A stretch of DNA of 64,000 nt from NCBI RefSeq assembly GCF_000215085.1, contig NC_015589.1, forward strand, positions 1,922,001-1,986,000, read 5' to 3'. The notes under the pieces were generated by a model that saw only the letters and a list, made by a program, of their open reading frames with translations, was not told where the DNA came from and searched no databases. How positions within the stretch are numbered: the first letter of the stretch is position 1; each line of letters starts with the position of its first letter. Made by a program: the position numbers and the translations under genes. This DNA comes from Desulforamulus ruminis DSM 2154. GTDB lineage: Bacteria; Bacillota; Desulfotomaculia; Desulfotomaculales; Desulfotomaculaceae. Positions 9,277 through 18,352 of this stretch are shown in pieces.

Positions 9277-9300
9277 ACCCCCCAGGGGGTTCTTTTTGTT
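9275..9300 (+). terminator. Rho-independent terminator after ymxH
   Basis: Stem GAACCCC / GGGGTTC with a 4-base loop, overlapping the ymxH stop codon and followed by TTTTTGTTTTT. Confidence 0.9.
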
Positions 9301-9441
9301 TTTACCGGGGGCTTATGGGAGGGAAGATCCATGGACAAAGAAGTTCGCTTCGGTAAACAGGAGGGCAGGGATTTTTATGACCGGTTTTCCTGAAGGGCCT
9401 TTTCGGCTATACTATTCTTAACCCCTTCGTGGGGAATCTTC

Positions 9442-9471
9442 TTGACAAGCGCAAATATTGGGGTTCATAAT
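9442..9471 (+). promoter_or_regulatory. Sigma-A promoter for dapB
   Basis: TTGACA at 9442-9447 and CATAAT at 9466-9471 with an 18-base spacer, 46 bases before the dapB start and downstream of the ymxH terminator. Confidence 0.6.
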
Positions 9472-9516
9472 AAAGTGCATAATTATACCTGTGATAATTT
9501 TAGAGGTGATGAAACG

Positions 9517-10317
9517 GTGATAAAAGTTGTTGTGTCAGGAGCATTGGGTAAAATGGGCCTTGAATCTTGTAAGGCTGTGGCCAATGCAGACGGATTGCTG
9601 CTGGTTGGAGCAGTTGATCACCAGGGAATTGGAGATTGTATTGGTCCTCTCATTGGGAGGCCGGATGTGGATGTAACCCTATCCGGAAATCTGGAAGAGG
9701 TTCTTTTATATCAGAAACCGGATGTATTGATTGATTTCACCAGACCCGGAGCGGTACAGGGAAATATCGAACTGGCACTGAAGCACGGGGTCAGACCGGT
9801 GGTCGGTACAACCGGCATGTCGACCCAAGAGATTGAACACTTTACCGCTTTGGCCCAGAGCAAAAAAATAGGTGGGCTGATCGCTCCCAATTTTGCCATT
9901 GGAGCGCTGTTGATGATGAAGTTTGCTGCCGAAGCGGCCAAATATTTTCCGAATGTGGAGATTATTGAACTGCATCATGATCAAAAGGTGGATGCGCCTT
10001 CCGGTACCGCTTTAAAAACAGCGGAAATCATTACCTCTGTAAGAGGGAATCGGCCCCAGGGCATGCCCAGTGAATTTGAAAAAATTCAGGGTGTGCGTGG
10101 AGGCAATTACGAAGGAATGAGGATTCACAGTGTACGGCTGCCGGGGTTGGTTGCTCATCAAGAGGTGATCCTCGGAGACATTGGCCAAACCCTGACCATC
10201 CGGCATGATTCCATCTCCCGGGAGTCCTTCATGCCCGGGCTCATCATGGCTGTTCGTAAGGTGGTAAATTTAGAGCATCTGGTGTACGGACTGGAAAACC
10301 TTTTGTTTCAAAACTAA
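9517..10317 (+). CDS. dapB: 4-hydroxy-tetrahydrodipicolinate reductase
   Basis: Reduces the DapA product to tetrahydrodipicolinate with NAD(P)H, in the lysine/diaminopimelate pathway. The Rossmann motif GALGKMG is at residues 9-15 and the substrate loop ELHHDQKVDAPSGTA near 152-166; 266 residues is the normal length. GTG 9517 is chosen because AGAGGTGA lies 7 bases upstream and the protein then starts at the Rossmann strand. Placing dapB directly before the dipicolinate synthase genes differs from B. subtilis, where dapB is elsewhere. Confidence 0.96.
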   Translation: MIKVVVSGALGKMGLESCKAVANADGLLLVGAVDHQGIGDCIGPLIGRPDVDVTLSGNLEEVLLYQKPDVLIDFTRPGAVQGNIELALKHGVRPVVGTTGMSTQEIEHFTALAQSKKIGGLIAPNFAIGALLMMKFAAEAAKYFPNVEIIELHHDQKVDAPSGTALKTAEIITSVRGNRPQGMPSEFEKIQGVRGGNYEGMRIHSVRLPGLVAHQEVILGDIGQTLTIRHDSISRESFMPGLIMAVRKVVNLEHLVYGLENLLFQN

Positions 10318-10424
10318 ATCCCCATCGCACCTCTGTTTGGCGTGGCTAGGTACAAGCACCACCCTCTCCGCTTACTCATATCATGTAGTGTGCAAATACA
10401 TGATTGAGAGGAGGGTGCAACAAG

Positions 10425-11327
10425 ATGCAGCCTGATTTAAAAGGGGTAAAAGTGGCTGTGCTGGGTGGTGATGCCAGAGAGATCGTATTGGTTTCCACCC
10501 TGTCTCGCTTGGGTGCCTATGTACGGGTGGTGGGTCTTCCGGTAAAAAATGATCCCCCCCATGTACAGGTATACCCAACCCTAGAAGATGCTCTGGCAGA
10601 AGTGCAGGCAGTGATCTTGCCGGTACCGGGCATACTGGAAAAAAGCATTATCTATTCCGTTTATTCCGAAAGCCCCCTGGTGTTGTCGGAAGTTCTGTTG
10701 GTTAAACTGCCACCCCAGACGCCGATTTTTGCAGGCTTTGCCCGTCCCAAATTAAAAGAAATGGTCCAACGCAGTAATGTGCGTTTAATCACCCTGTTAG
10801 ACCTTGATGAAGTAGCCATTCTGAATTCCATTCCTTCCGCTGAAGGCGCTGTCCAAATGGCCATGGAGAATACGGCCATCACCATTCATGGCAGTCAGTC
10901 CTTTGTTTTGGGTTTTGGGCGGACCGGGGCTACCATTGCCAGACTTCTGCAGGGCATGGGGGCAAAGGTCACGGTGGTCAGCCGGAATGCCTCCCAGCGG
11001 GCAAGGGTCTATGAACAGGGAATGAATGCCATTTCCTTTGATGAGCTGGCGGATGAGATTCCCCAGGCCGAGATCATATTCAATACTGTACCCTCCATGG
11101 TGTTAACTAACTGTATTCTTAGTAAGGCTTCGGAGGAAGCGGTCATCATCGATGTTGCTTCCCCGCCGGGCGGCACCGATTTTGAGGCTGCCGAGCGTCT
11201 GGGAGTCAAAGCCTTGCTGGCGCCGGGATTACCCGGAAAGGTAGCACCAAAAACAGCAGGACAAATCCTGGCCAGAGTGATTCCTAAGCTCCTGGTTCGG
11301 GAGCTGGCACGGAATGAGGAGCAGTAG
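10425..11327 (+). CDS. dpaA: Dipicolinate synthase subunit A
   Basis: With DpaB, oxidises the dihydrodipicolinate-pathway intermediate to dipicolinic acid, the calcium chelator of the spore core; made in the mother cell during sporulation. A 300-residue protein with an N-terminal domain (VAVLGGDAREI) and a second Rossmann domain with VLGFGRTGATIA near 163-174. ATG 10425 is preceded by GAGAGGAGGGTG; an earlier TTG at 10404 overlaps that site. An upstream gap of about 100 bases could hold a mother-cell promoter, but I found no exact sigma-K or sigma-E match. Confidence 0.95.
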   Translation: MQPDLKGVKVAVLGGDAREIVLVSTLSRLGAYVRVVGLPVKNDPPHVQVYPTLEDALAEVQAVILPVPGILEKSIIYSVYSESPLVLSEVLLVKLPPQTPIFAGFARPKLKEMVQRSNVRLITLLDLDEVAILNSIPSAEGAVQMAMENTAITIHGSQSFVLGFGRTGATIARLLQGMGAKVTVVSRNASQRARVYEQGMNAISFDELADEIPQAEIIFNTVPSMVLTNCILSKASEEAVIIDVASPPGGTDFEAAERLGVKALLAPGLPGKVAPKTAGQILARVIPKLLVRELARNEEQ

Positions 11328-11353
11328 AGGAATGGTTGACGGAGGTGCGGAAT

Positions 11354-11941
11354 ATGAGATTTAAAGGCATAAAAATTGGCGTTGCCTTAACCGGCTCCCA
11401 TTGTACCATTGATGAAATATTGCCTAAAATACAGGAATTGGTGGATGAAGGAGCCGAGGTATACCCGATCATCAGCTACGCCGTGGATACCCTGGACACT
11501 CGTTTTGGTACAGCCCAGAAATGGAAGGACGCCCTAAAAAAGATTACCGGCCGGGAACCCATCAATACCATTTCCGGTGCGGAACCGGTGGGTCCCAAAC
11601 AATTGGTGGACATTATCGTCATTGCCCCCTGCACAGGCAATACCATGTCTAAACTGGCCAATGGCATTACAGATACACCGGTCTTGATGGCGGCCAAGGC
11701 GCATTTGCGTAATCTTAAACCGGTGGTTATCGCCATATCCACCAATGACGGACTGGGCATGAATGCAAAAAATCTTGGATTATTAATTAACACCAAGAAT
11801 GTATATATGGTACCCTTTGGTCAGGATAATCCGGCAGGTAAGCCGAATTCTTTGAAAAGTAAAATGGATTTAATTCTGGATACCATTGAATATGCATTAC
11901 AAGGAAAACAAATTCAACCCGTTTTGGTACAAACCACGTAA
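11354..11941 (+). CDS. dpaB: Dipicolinate synthase subunit B
   Basis: The flavoprotein-fold partner of DpaA (195 residues). It shows the typical N-terminal KIGVALTGSHC strand-loop, the IIAPCTGNTMSKLANGI segment and a LVINTKNVY-like C-terminal strand (here LLINTKNVYMVPF). ATG 11354 has GGAGGTG 6 bases upstream. It starts 26 bases after dpaA, and asd follows 47 bases later, so dpaA-dpaB-asd-dapG-dapA probably form one unit as in B. subtilis spoVFA-spoVFB-asd-dapG-dapA. Confidence 0.95.
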   Translation: MRFKGIKIGVALTGSHCTIDEILPKIQELVDEGAEVYPIISYAVDTLDTRFGTAQKWKDALKKITGREPINTISGAEPVGPKQLVDIIVIAPCTGNTMSKLANGITDTPVLMAAKAHLRNLKPVVIAISTNDGLGMNAKNLGLLINTKNVYMVPFGQDNPAGKPNSLKSKMDLILDTIEYALQGKQIQPVLVQTT

Positions 11942-11988
11942 GTCACCGATCGGGGGGGTTTCACCTAAATAAAGGAGGGAAAGTCACT

Positions 11989-13011
11989 TTGAAAAAAGTA
12001 AATGTGGTAGTGGTTGGAGCTTCTGGAGCAGTGGGCCAAGAAATTTTAAATATCCTTTCTGAACGTAATTTTCCTATAGAGAACCTGAAACTTTGTGCTA
12101 CTTCCCGTTCCGCCGGCACTGAAATAGATTTTCAGGGACGAAAATACCGGGTTGAAGAAACCACCCCCGATTCTTTTACAGGCATGGATATCGCTCTGGT
12201 TGCCGGCGGCAAAGCCAGTGTGGAATTCAGAGAAGCAGCCTTTGCACGAGGCTGTATTATCATTGACAACAGCAGCAATTTTCGCATGGACCCCGAAGTA
12301 CCCCTGGTGGTACCGGAAGTGAACCCCGAGGATGTAAAAGGACACAAGGGCATCATTGCCAATCCCAATTGTTCTACCATTATTATGGTGGTTGCCCTTA
12401 AACCCATTTATGACGCTGCAGGAATCAAAAGGGTGGTGGTATCCACCTACCAGGCGGTTTCCGGAGCGGGCAAAGAAGGGATTGAAGAGCTTACGGCCCA
12501 GACCAAAGCGGTTCTCGAAGGCAGTGAATACCCTCCCAATAAATTCGCCTATCCCATTGCCTTTAACTTGATTCCCCATATTGATGTTTTTCAGGAGATG
12601 GATTATACCAAAGAAGAATGGAAAATGGTGAAAGAAACGCAAAAAATTCTGCATGACAGCGAAATTAAGATTACGGCCACCACGGTCCGGGTTCCGGTTT
12701 ACCGCAGCCATTCAGAGTCCATTAATATAGAAACAAAGCAAAAACTTACGGTTGAAAAGGTCAAAGAAATATTATCTCAGGCCCCGGGCATGATTGTCCA
12801 GGATGATGTGCAGAACAAAAACTATCCCATGCCCCTGTTCACCTCGGGCAGGGATGAGGTGTTTGTGGGACGGATTCGTGAAGATAATACCATTGAAAAA
12901 GGTCTGAACCTTTGGGTGGTAGGGGATCAGATCCGCAAGGGGGCGGCCACCAATGCCGTGCAGATTGCAGAGCTTTTACTTCAATATAATTGCTTAATGG
13001 AGAAGAGATAA
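11989..13011 (+). CDS. asd: Aspartate-semialdehyde dehydrogenase
   Basis: Converts aspartyl phosphate to aspartate semialdehyde with NADPH, the branch point to lysine/dipicolinate and to threonine/methionine. The 340-residue sequence has the nucleotide-binding GASGAVGQE at 9-17, the catalytic cysteine in NPNCSTI (~residue 127), QAVSGAG, and the RVPVYRSHSES segment with the active-site His. A TTG start at 11989 follows AAAGGAGGG by 9 bases. Its end is 2 bases before the dapG ATG. Confidence 0.96.
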   Translation: MKKVNVVVVGASGAVGQEILNILSERNFPIENLKLCATSRSAGTEIDFQGRKYRVEETTPDSFTGMDIALVAGGKASVEFREAAFARGCIIIDNSSNFRMDPEVPLVVPEVNPEDVKGHKGIIANPNCSTIIMVVALKPIYDAAGIKRVVVSTYQAVSGAGKEGIEELTAQTKAVLEGSEYPPNKFAYPIAFNLIPHIDVFQEMDYTKEEWKMVKETQKILHDSEIKITATTVRVPVYRSHSESINIETKQKLTVEKVKEILSQAPGMIVQDDVQNKNYPMPLFTSGRDEVFVGRIREDNTIEKGLNLWVVGDQIRKGAATNAVQIAELLLQYNCLMEKR

Positions 13012-13013
13012 AC

Positions 13014-14249
13014 ATGCGCTTTCTTGTTCAAAAATTTGGTGGCACCTCTTTGCTTACCCAGGAATTAAGGGACCGGGTGGCTACCAGAATTGCCGAAGCG
13101 GTGGATGAGGGCTATGCGCCGGTGGTGGTTGTTTCAGCCATTGGCCGGGCAGGAGAACCCTATGCAACGGATACGCTGTTAAATTTCGCCCTCGCCGCAG
13201 GGCGAGACCTGCCGGCCAGAGAACTGGATATACTCATGTCCTGCGGCGAGGTCATATCCGGAGTGGTGATGGTTAACACCCTGCAGCGTATGGGCAGGCA
13301 GGCGGTATTTCTTACCGGAGCTCAGGCAGGCATTATTACGGATCACAATCATAATGACGCGCGAATTCTCCGGGTGGATCCTAAAAATGTGATTTCTCAG
13401 GCAAAAGAAGGCAAAATTGTAATTGTGGCAGGATTTCAGGGGATCAGTGAAGAAGGAGAGATTACTACCCTGGGGCGGGGTGGCAGCGATACCACTGCGG
13501 CTGCCCTGGGGGTGGCATTAAATGCAGAATGTATTGACATTTTTACCGACGTAGAGGGCATAATGACAGCAGACCCCAGAATTGTTGAAGATGCCCGTAT
13601 CCTGGATAATGTCACCTACAATGAGATTTGCCAATTGGCCCATGAAGGGGCAAAAGTGATACACCCCAGAGCGGTAGAGATTGCCATGCAAAAAAACATC
13701 CCCATCCGGGTCCGGTCCACCTTTACCAATTCGCCCGGCACCCTGGTGGCAAGTCATAATCAGGTCTATGGCACCATAGACATTACCACCGACCGCTTGG
13801 CCAGCGGCGTTGCTCATATTGCCGGAGTAACACAGTTTAAACTGACGGTCAGCGAGGTAAATATTGATAACCCCGCTTTACGCATTTTCAAGGCGCTGGC
13901 CCTGGCGGACATCAGTATTGATTTCATAAATGTGAGTCCGGAATTAATCATGTTTACAGTAAAAGACGAGGTAGCCAAAAAAGCCACAGCGGTACTGCAG
14001 AACCTGGGCATCCACCCGCAGATCCGGCCTAATTGCGCTAAGATTTCCACCGTGGGGGCAGGCATTCACGGTGTACCGGGTGTCATGTCCCATATTGTTG
14101 AAGCCCTTGCTGAGGAGCAAGTGGAAATTTTACAGTCATCCGATTCCCATACCACTATTTGGGTCCTGGTACAACAGGATCAGATGCATAAAGCCATCCA
14201 GGCCCTGCACCGGAAGTTTGAACTGGGACATGGGAAAAATGTACCTTAG
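13014..14249 (+). CDS. dapG: Aspartate kinase (DapG type)
   Basis: Phosphorylates aspartate, the first step toward lysine, diaminopimelate and dipicolinate. Domains: kinase domain (~1-230) with the KFGGTS motif at residues 7-12 and GRGGSDTTA, then two ACT regulatory domains (~265-335 and ~345-405). At 411 residues it fits DapG, whose Bacillus orthologue is feedback-inhibited by meso-diaminopimelate; that control is inferred from family and position only. The start is ATG 13014 with GGAGAAGAG upstream; a longer frame from 12990 overlaps asd and lacks a ribosome site. Confidence 0.95.
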   Translation: MRFLVQKFGGTSLLTQELRDRVATRIAEAVDEGYAPVVVVSAIGRAGEPYATDTLLNFALAAGRDLPARELDILMSCGEVISGVVMVNTLQRMGRQAVFLTGAQAGIITDHNHNDARILRVDPKNVISQAKEGKIVIVAGFQGISEEGEITTLGRGGSDTTAAALGVALNAECIDIFTDVEGIMTADPRIVEDARILDNVTYNEICQLAHEGAKVIHPRAVEIAMQKNIPIRVRSTFTNSPGTLVASHNQVYGTIDITTDRLASGVAHIAGVTQFKLTVSEVNIDNPALRIFKALALADISIDFINVSPELIMFTVKDEVAKKATAVLQNLGIHPQIRPNCAKISTVGAGIHGVPGVMSHIVEALAEEQVEILQSSDSHTTIWVLVQQDQMHKAIQALHRKFELGHGKNVP

Positions 14250-14292
14250 TGGCGGGTTGAATTGAATAAAATGAAGGATGGTGAAAGACAAA

Positions 14293-15183
14293 ATGGCCAT
14301 AGTGGATTTTGGACGGTTACTGACCGCCATGGTGACCCCCTTTAATGCCGATTTGACCATTAACTTAACACAGGCTCAAAGGTTGGGAAAATACTTGGTG
14401 GAGAATGGTTCGGACGGTCTGATCGTGTGCGGAACCACCGGTGAATCGCCAACACTCGGCAAGGAGGAAAAAGCAGCCCTTTTTGCAGCCATTGTTGAAG
14501 AGGTGGGCGGCCGGGCCGCGGTGGTAGCCGGAACCGGCAGTTACGATACCGTCAGCAGCATTGCCCTCACCAAGGAAGCGGAAAAAGTAGGTTGTGACGG
14601 GGTCATGCTGGTAGCACCATACTATAATAAACCTTCCCAGGAGGGCCTATACCGCCACTTCCGTGCCATTGCCGAGAGTACCAGCTTACCGGTGATTCTG
14701 TATAACATTCCGGGCCGTACAGGGATTAACGTTCTGCCGGATACGGTAGCCAGGCTGGCCGGGGATGTGCCGAACATTGTAGCCATTAAGGAGGCTGCCG
14801 GAAACATCGATCAAGTTTCTGAACTGCGCAGAATCCTGCCTGAGGAGTTTAGCATTTACAGCGGGGACGATTCCATGACCCTGCCCATGCTGGCCCTGGG
14901 GGCCAAGGGTGTCATCAGTGTAGCCGGGCACGTAGCCGGCAAACAAATTAAAGAAATGATTGATGCCTTTACTACCGGGAACACCACCTTAGCTGCCAAC
15001 CTTCATAGAAAACTGTTTCCCTTGTTTAAAGGTCTCTTTATCACAGCCAATCCTGTGCCGGTAAAGGCGGCTTTAAATTTAAAAGGCTTTGGCGTGGGGG
15101 GCGTTCGCTTGCCTTTGGTGGAAGCCACACCGAATGAAGTGGAGACGGTTAAAAATATTATGACATCACTGGAACTGCTTTGA
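14293..15183 (+). CDS. dapA: 4-hydroxy-tetrahydrodipicolinate synthase
   Basis: Condenses pyruvate and aspartate semialdehyde. A TIM-barrel aldolase of 296 residues with GTTGESPTL, the tyrosine motif YNIPGRTG, and the Schiff-base lysine in VAIKEAAGN (~residue 162). ATG 14293 is preferred (protein begins MAIVDFGRL); in-frame ATG 14278 and GTG 14281 lie at or inside the GAAGGATGGTGA site. It ends the lysine/dipicolinate block and is followed by a strong terminator. Confidence 0.96.
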   Translation: MAIVDFGRLLTAMVTPFNADLTINLTQAQRLGKYLVENGSDGLIVCGTTGESPTLGKEEKAALFAAIVEEVGGRAAVVAGTGSYDTVSSIALTKEAEKVGCDGVMLVAPYYNKPSQEGLYRHFRAIAESTSLPVILYNIPGRTGINVLPDTVARLAGDVPNIVAIKEAAGNIDQVSELRRILPEEFSIYSGDDSMTLPMLALGAKGVISVAGHVAGKQIKEMIDAFTTGNTTLAANLHRKLFPLFKGLFITANPVPVKAALNLKGFGVGGVRLPLVEATPNEVETVKNIMTSLELL

Positions 15184-15222
15184 TACAACAGGGCACAGAT
15201 GGTGCCCTGTTGTATTTTTTTG
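15184..15222 (+). terminator. Rho-independent terminator after dapA
   Basis: Stem ATACAACAGGGCAC / GTGCCCTGTTGTAT with a short AGATG loop, then TTTTTTTGG. It marks the end of the dpaAB-asd-dapG-dapA transcript. Confidence 0.92.
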
Positions 15223-15241
15223 GTAATAATGGGTAATCATA

Positions 15242-15271
15242 TTGCCGTTAAGGCATTATTTAAAGTATAAT
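15242..15271 (+). promoter_or_regulatory. Putative sigma-A promoter for RNase J gene
   Basis: TTGCCG (15242-15247) and TATAAT (15266-15271) with 18 bases between. The leader to the TTG start is about 130 bases. Confidence 0.5.
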
Positions 15272-15407
15272 TTAATGCGGAGGTCATCGGACGGGTTTCC
15301 ACAATCTTGTACAATGATGTATCCTGCCTTCTCCTACTCTCTCACTGTATATTTGGCGAACGATCCAATATTCTTCGTTACTTTTTGAACTAATAGGAGG
15401 TGCAGGC

Positions 15408-17072
15408 TTGGCTAAAGAACCAAAATTAGCCGTAATTCCCCTGGGGGGATTAGGCGAGATCGGCAAGAACATGACTGCGGTGAGATTTGGGGATCACATT
15501 GTACTGATTGATTGTGGATTGATGTTTCCTGAAGAGGAAATGCTGGGAATTGACATCGTTATTCCGGATATTTCCTATCTTATTGAAAACAGGCAACAGG
15601 TGCGTGCAATATTACTGACCCACGGACACGAGGATCACATTGGAGCTTTACCCTATGTGCTGCGGCAAATCAATGTTCCCGTGTATGGTTCAAAACTGGC
15701 TTTAGGCTTAGTCCATGGCAAATTGAAAGAACACCATATGGTGGATCAAGTTCAACTGAATACGGTAAAACCACGGGATACTGTACAAATTGGGCCTTTC
15801 AAGGCGGAATTTATCCGTGTATCGCACAGTATTCCGGATGCCATGGCCGTGGCCATCCATACGCCGGTGGGAACCCTGCTTCATACCGGGGATTTTAAGA
15901 TTGATCAAACCCCTGTGGATGGAGAAGTAACTGACTTCCATCGTTTTGCCCAGTTGGGGGAAAAGGGTGTGCTGGTCATGATGTCCGACAGTACCAATGT
16001 TGAACGGCCCGGATACACCATGTCTGAGCGGGTGGTAGGGAACACCTTTGATGAAACCTTTCGGCATGCTAAAGAACGAATTGTTATCGCTACCTTTGCC
16101 TCAAATGTTCATCGTTTACAACAGGCTATCCTGGTAGCCCATAAATATGACCGGCGGGTGGCTGTGGTTGGCCGAAGCATGGTGAACGTGATGGCCACCG
16201 CCGGCGAACTGGGTTATTTGAATATTCCCGAAGGAAGCCTGATTGAGCTGGATGAGGCAGCAAGATTACCTAAAAACAAGGTTGTTTTATTGACCACCGG
16301 CAGTCAGGGGGAACCCATGTCCGCCCTGACCCGGATCGCCATGTCCGATCACCGTCAGGTTGATATTGTGCCCGGGGATACGGTGATCATTTCGGCAACG
16401 CCCATACCCGGTAATGAAAAATTGGTGGCCCGCATTATTGATCAGCTTTTTAAGCTGGGGGCCAAGGTGATTTACGAAGGGGCTTCCGGAATTCACGTTT
16501 CCGGCCATCCCAGCCAGGAAGAGCTAAAATTAATGCTCAACTTGGTGCGGCCGAAATTCTTTATTCCCGTGCATGGCGAGTATCGGATGCTGAAAAGACA
16601 TGCAGACCTGGCAAGAGAAGTGGGAATCCCCGCTGAAAATATCTTTGTGGCGGAAAACGGTCAAGTGCTGGAGTTTACCCGGAGATACGGCCGTTTAGCC
16701 GGCAGGGTTACCGCCGGCAGAGTACTGGTAGACGGTCTTGGTGTCGGCGATGTGGGCAATATTGTTTTAAGAGACAGAAAACAATTGTCTCAGGACGGTA
16801 TTCTCATCGTTGTTGTAACCATGGATAAACAAACCAATCAGGTTCTGTCCGGTCCGGATATTGTTTCCAGGGGTTTTGTTTATGTTCGAGAATCGGAACC
16901 CCTGATGGAAGAAGCAAAGGCTAAGGTCAAAGGCGCATTGGAAAAATGCACTTTACGCGGCGTCTCTGAATGGGCTGCCATCAAATCACAGGTCAGGGAT
17001 GACCTGGGCAAGTTTTTGTATGAAAGAACTAGGAGAAGGCCAATGATCTTACCGATCATTATGGAAGTATGA
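15408..17072 (+). CDS. rnjB: Ribonuclease J
   Basis: A 554-residue metallo-beta-lactamase/beta-CASP ribonuclease with endonuclease and 5'-3' exonuclease activity in mRNA turnover and rRNA maturation. Zinc motif THGHEDHIG (~residues 72-80), a second ligand region with HTGDFKID, the beta-CASP segment, and a C-terminal dimerisation domain. TTG 15408 is supported by AGGAGGTG 6 bases upstream. The place between dapA and tepA is that of B. subtilis rnjB (ymfA), hence the symbol; whether it behaves as J1 or J2 cannot be told. Confidence 0.93.
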   Translation: MAKEPKLAVIPLGGLGEIGKNMTAVRFGDHIVLIDCGLMFPEEEMLGIDIVIPDISYLIENRQQVRAILLTHGHEDHIGALPYVLRQINVPVYGSKLALGLVHGKLKEHHMVDQVQLNTVKPRDTVQIGPFKAEFIRVSHSIPDAMAVAIHTPVGTLLHTGDFKIDQTPVDGEVTDFHRFAQLGEKGVLVMMSDSTNVERPGYTMSERVVGNTFDETFRHAKERIVIATFASNVHRLQQAILVAHKYDRRVAVVGRSMVNVMATAGELGYLNIPEGSLIELDEAARLPKNKVVLLTTGSQGEPMSALTRIAMSDHRQVDIVPGDTVIISATPIPGNEKLVARIIDQLFKLGAKVIYEGASGIHVSGHPSQEELKLMLNLVRPKFFIPVHGEYRMLKRHADLAREVGIPAENIFVAENGQVLEFTRRYGRLAGRVTAGRVLVDGLGVGDVGNIVLRDRKQLSQDGILIVVVTMDKQTNQVLSGPDIVSRGFVYVRESEPLMEEAKAKVKGALEKCTLRGVSEWAAIKSQVRDDLGKFLYERTRRRPMILPIIMEV

Positions 17073-17075
17073 GAC

Positions 17076-17123
17076 AAACAGCCCCAGTCCGTGTTAAGCG
17101 GGCAGGGGCTGTTTTGTTTTTTA
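17076..17123 (+). terminator. Rho-independent terminator after the RNase J gene
   Basis: AAACAGCCCC pairs with GGGGCTGTTT across a 19-base loop that can pair further, followed by TGTTTTTTATTT. Confidence 0.88.
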
Positions 17124-17306
17124 TTTGCCTTTACCAGTAATTAAAGAAGAGCAATAATATTGGAATGATCTCTATAAATCATAAAGGAAATTAAAAATTT
17201 TATAGAGAATAATAAAAAAATATACAATAATTATCTTGTTGTTGTTTTTATAAGTTTTATGCATTCATTTTAGATACCTGCAAAATATAGGAGAGGAGAT
17301 GAAGTC

Positions 17307-17963
17307 ATTAAAAAGCTGGTTATAGATACTGAACAGAAGGATGGAGCAACAGCATATTGTGTTCACACAGAAAGTGGTGAAACAATTGAGGTTGTGTTAG
17401 CCGGGAAAAGAATAATTTCAGTTCCCGTCAGTGAACAGGCTGATCGTATTTATAGACTACTGGAAGAAAACTGTGATTTGATTTTTTGCACGACACAAAA
17501 ACCGAATGATTTTCCCTTTTATCCTATTCCGCAATTTTTTATTTTTGCAGTTGATAGTAAAGAAAATTGCTTTGGTACCATCGGTGGTATGGGCGATATT
17601 GCGGATGATGATTTCCCAGTGGGGTATGTTAACCGTAAAGGCGAGTTTGGAATAATAACTACTGATTTTAAAGAGTTTCTAAGCCTTGTTACCTTTTATC
17701 CCTGTTGGCGGGATATTATTAGATGTGAGAGAACCGGAGCAATCTATAACATTGAAGATATGAAGATGAGTAAAATAGAAAACCATTCGCAATATCTTGC
17801 ACGACAAAGCCAGATTGTAGAAACACTTAAGCTTTCTAAAAACCCAAAATCTCTGGAATTACTTATATCAAATATCAAAAGTCCGTCGGACTTTATGGTC
17901 TATGCCTCAAAAGAGGAAGCCGAAAAGGTAAATACATTTTTGGATATAAGTAACCTTATATAA
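17307..17963 (+). CDS. AT-rich orphan gene, possibly SMI1/KNR4 (SUKH)-like; unusual ATT start proposed
   Basis: The open frame runs from base 17307 as I-K-K-L-V-I-D-T-E. No ATG, GTG or TTG lies upstream in frame before a stop, but AGGAGAGGAG ends 8 bases before an ATT codon at 17307. An ATT start giving 218 residues is my reading. The alternative is GTG 17394, which has a poor ribosome site and would lose a predicted beta hairpin. The protein mixes strands and acidic turns (FFIFAVDSKENCFGT, GGMGDIADDDFPVGYV) and ends in a helix. The pattern recalls SUKH-type immunity proteins, at low confidence. Base composition is clearly more AT-rich than the neighbours, suggesting acquisition. Confidence 0.55.
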   Translation: MKKLVIDTEQKDGATAYCVHTESGETIEVVLAGKRIISVPVSEQADRIYRLLEENCDLIFCTTQKPNDFPFYPIPQFFIFAVDSKENCFGTIGGMGDIADDDFPVGYVNRKGEFGIITTDFKEFLSLVTFYPCWRDIIRCERTGAIYNIEDMKMSKIENHSQYLARQSQIVETLKLSKNPKSLELLISNIKSPSDFMVYASKEEAEKVNTFLDISNLI

Positions 17964-18352
17964 AAGGGATTTCTCCAAACCAAACTTACCCTTGGCTGGA
18001 TAGACGGAAATTCATTTTCAAGTGGCCGTTAACCTATTAAGCGATCAGTAAAGCGCATACTTGAAATTATTAATATCTTTGACATTGATTATTTATAAAA
18101 AGGAGCTCAGATTGCCATACAAAAAAATTCTTGGGAAATGATTTTACTAACGATAACCAATGCCTGAAGATAGAGAATACTTTTGAAACTGACACCCCTG
18201 ATGGAAAAGACACAAGCAACCCTTGCCCTCATTGAGTGGTTTGGGGTTCTTTGTTTTATATCTTTTTACTCTTTTTCATTCCAGATACATTATGCTGGCG
18301 GATAATAAGCATAATAGTATCAGCAGAACATTTCATTTGAGGAGTGACACCA
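17964..18352. other. Intergenic stretch with no supported gene
   Basis: AT-rich for its first half. Every frame is interrupted, and there is no convincing ribosome site leading into an open frame. A weak stem AACCC...GGGGTT at about 18215-18251 followed by TTCTTTGTTTT may be the terminator of the preceding gene. The last 50 bases contain the tepA leader. Confidence 0.5.

Noticed and set aside
9300-9516. Riboswitch or T-box in the dapB leader
   Set aside because: I could not find lysine-riboswitch or T-box landmarks; only a promoter and a weak CCCC/GGGG stem are visible.
10318-10424. Possible sigma-K promoter before dpaA (CATATCATG)
   Set aside because: The -10 misses the final TA of CATANNNTA and no suitably spaced -35 was seen.
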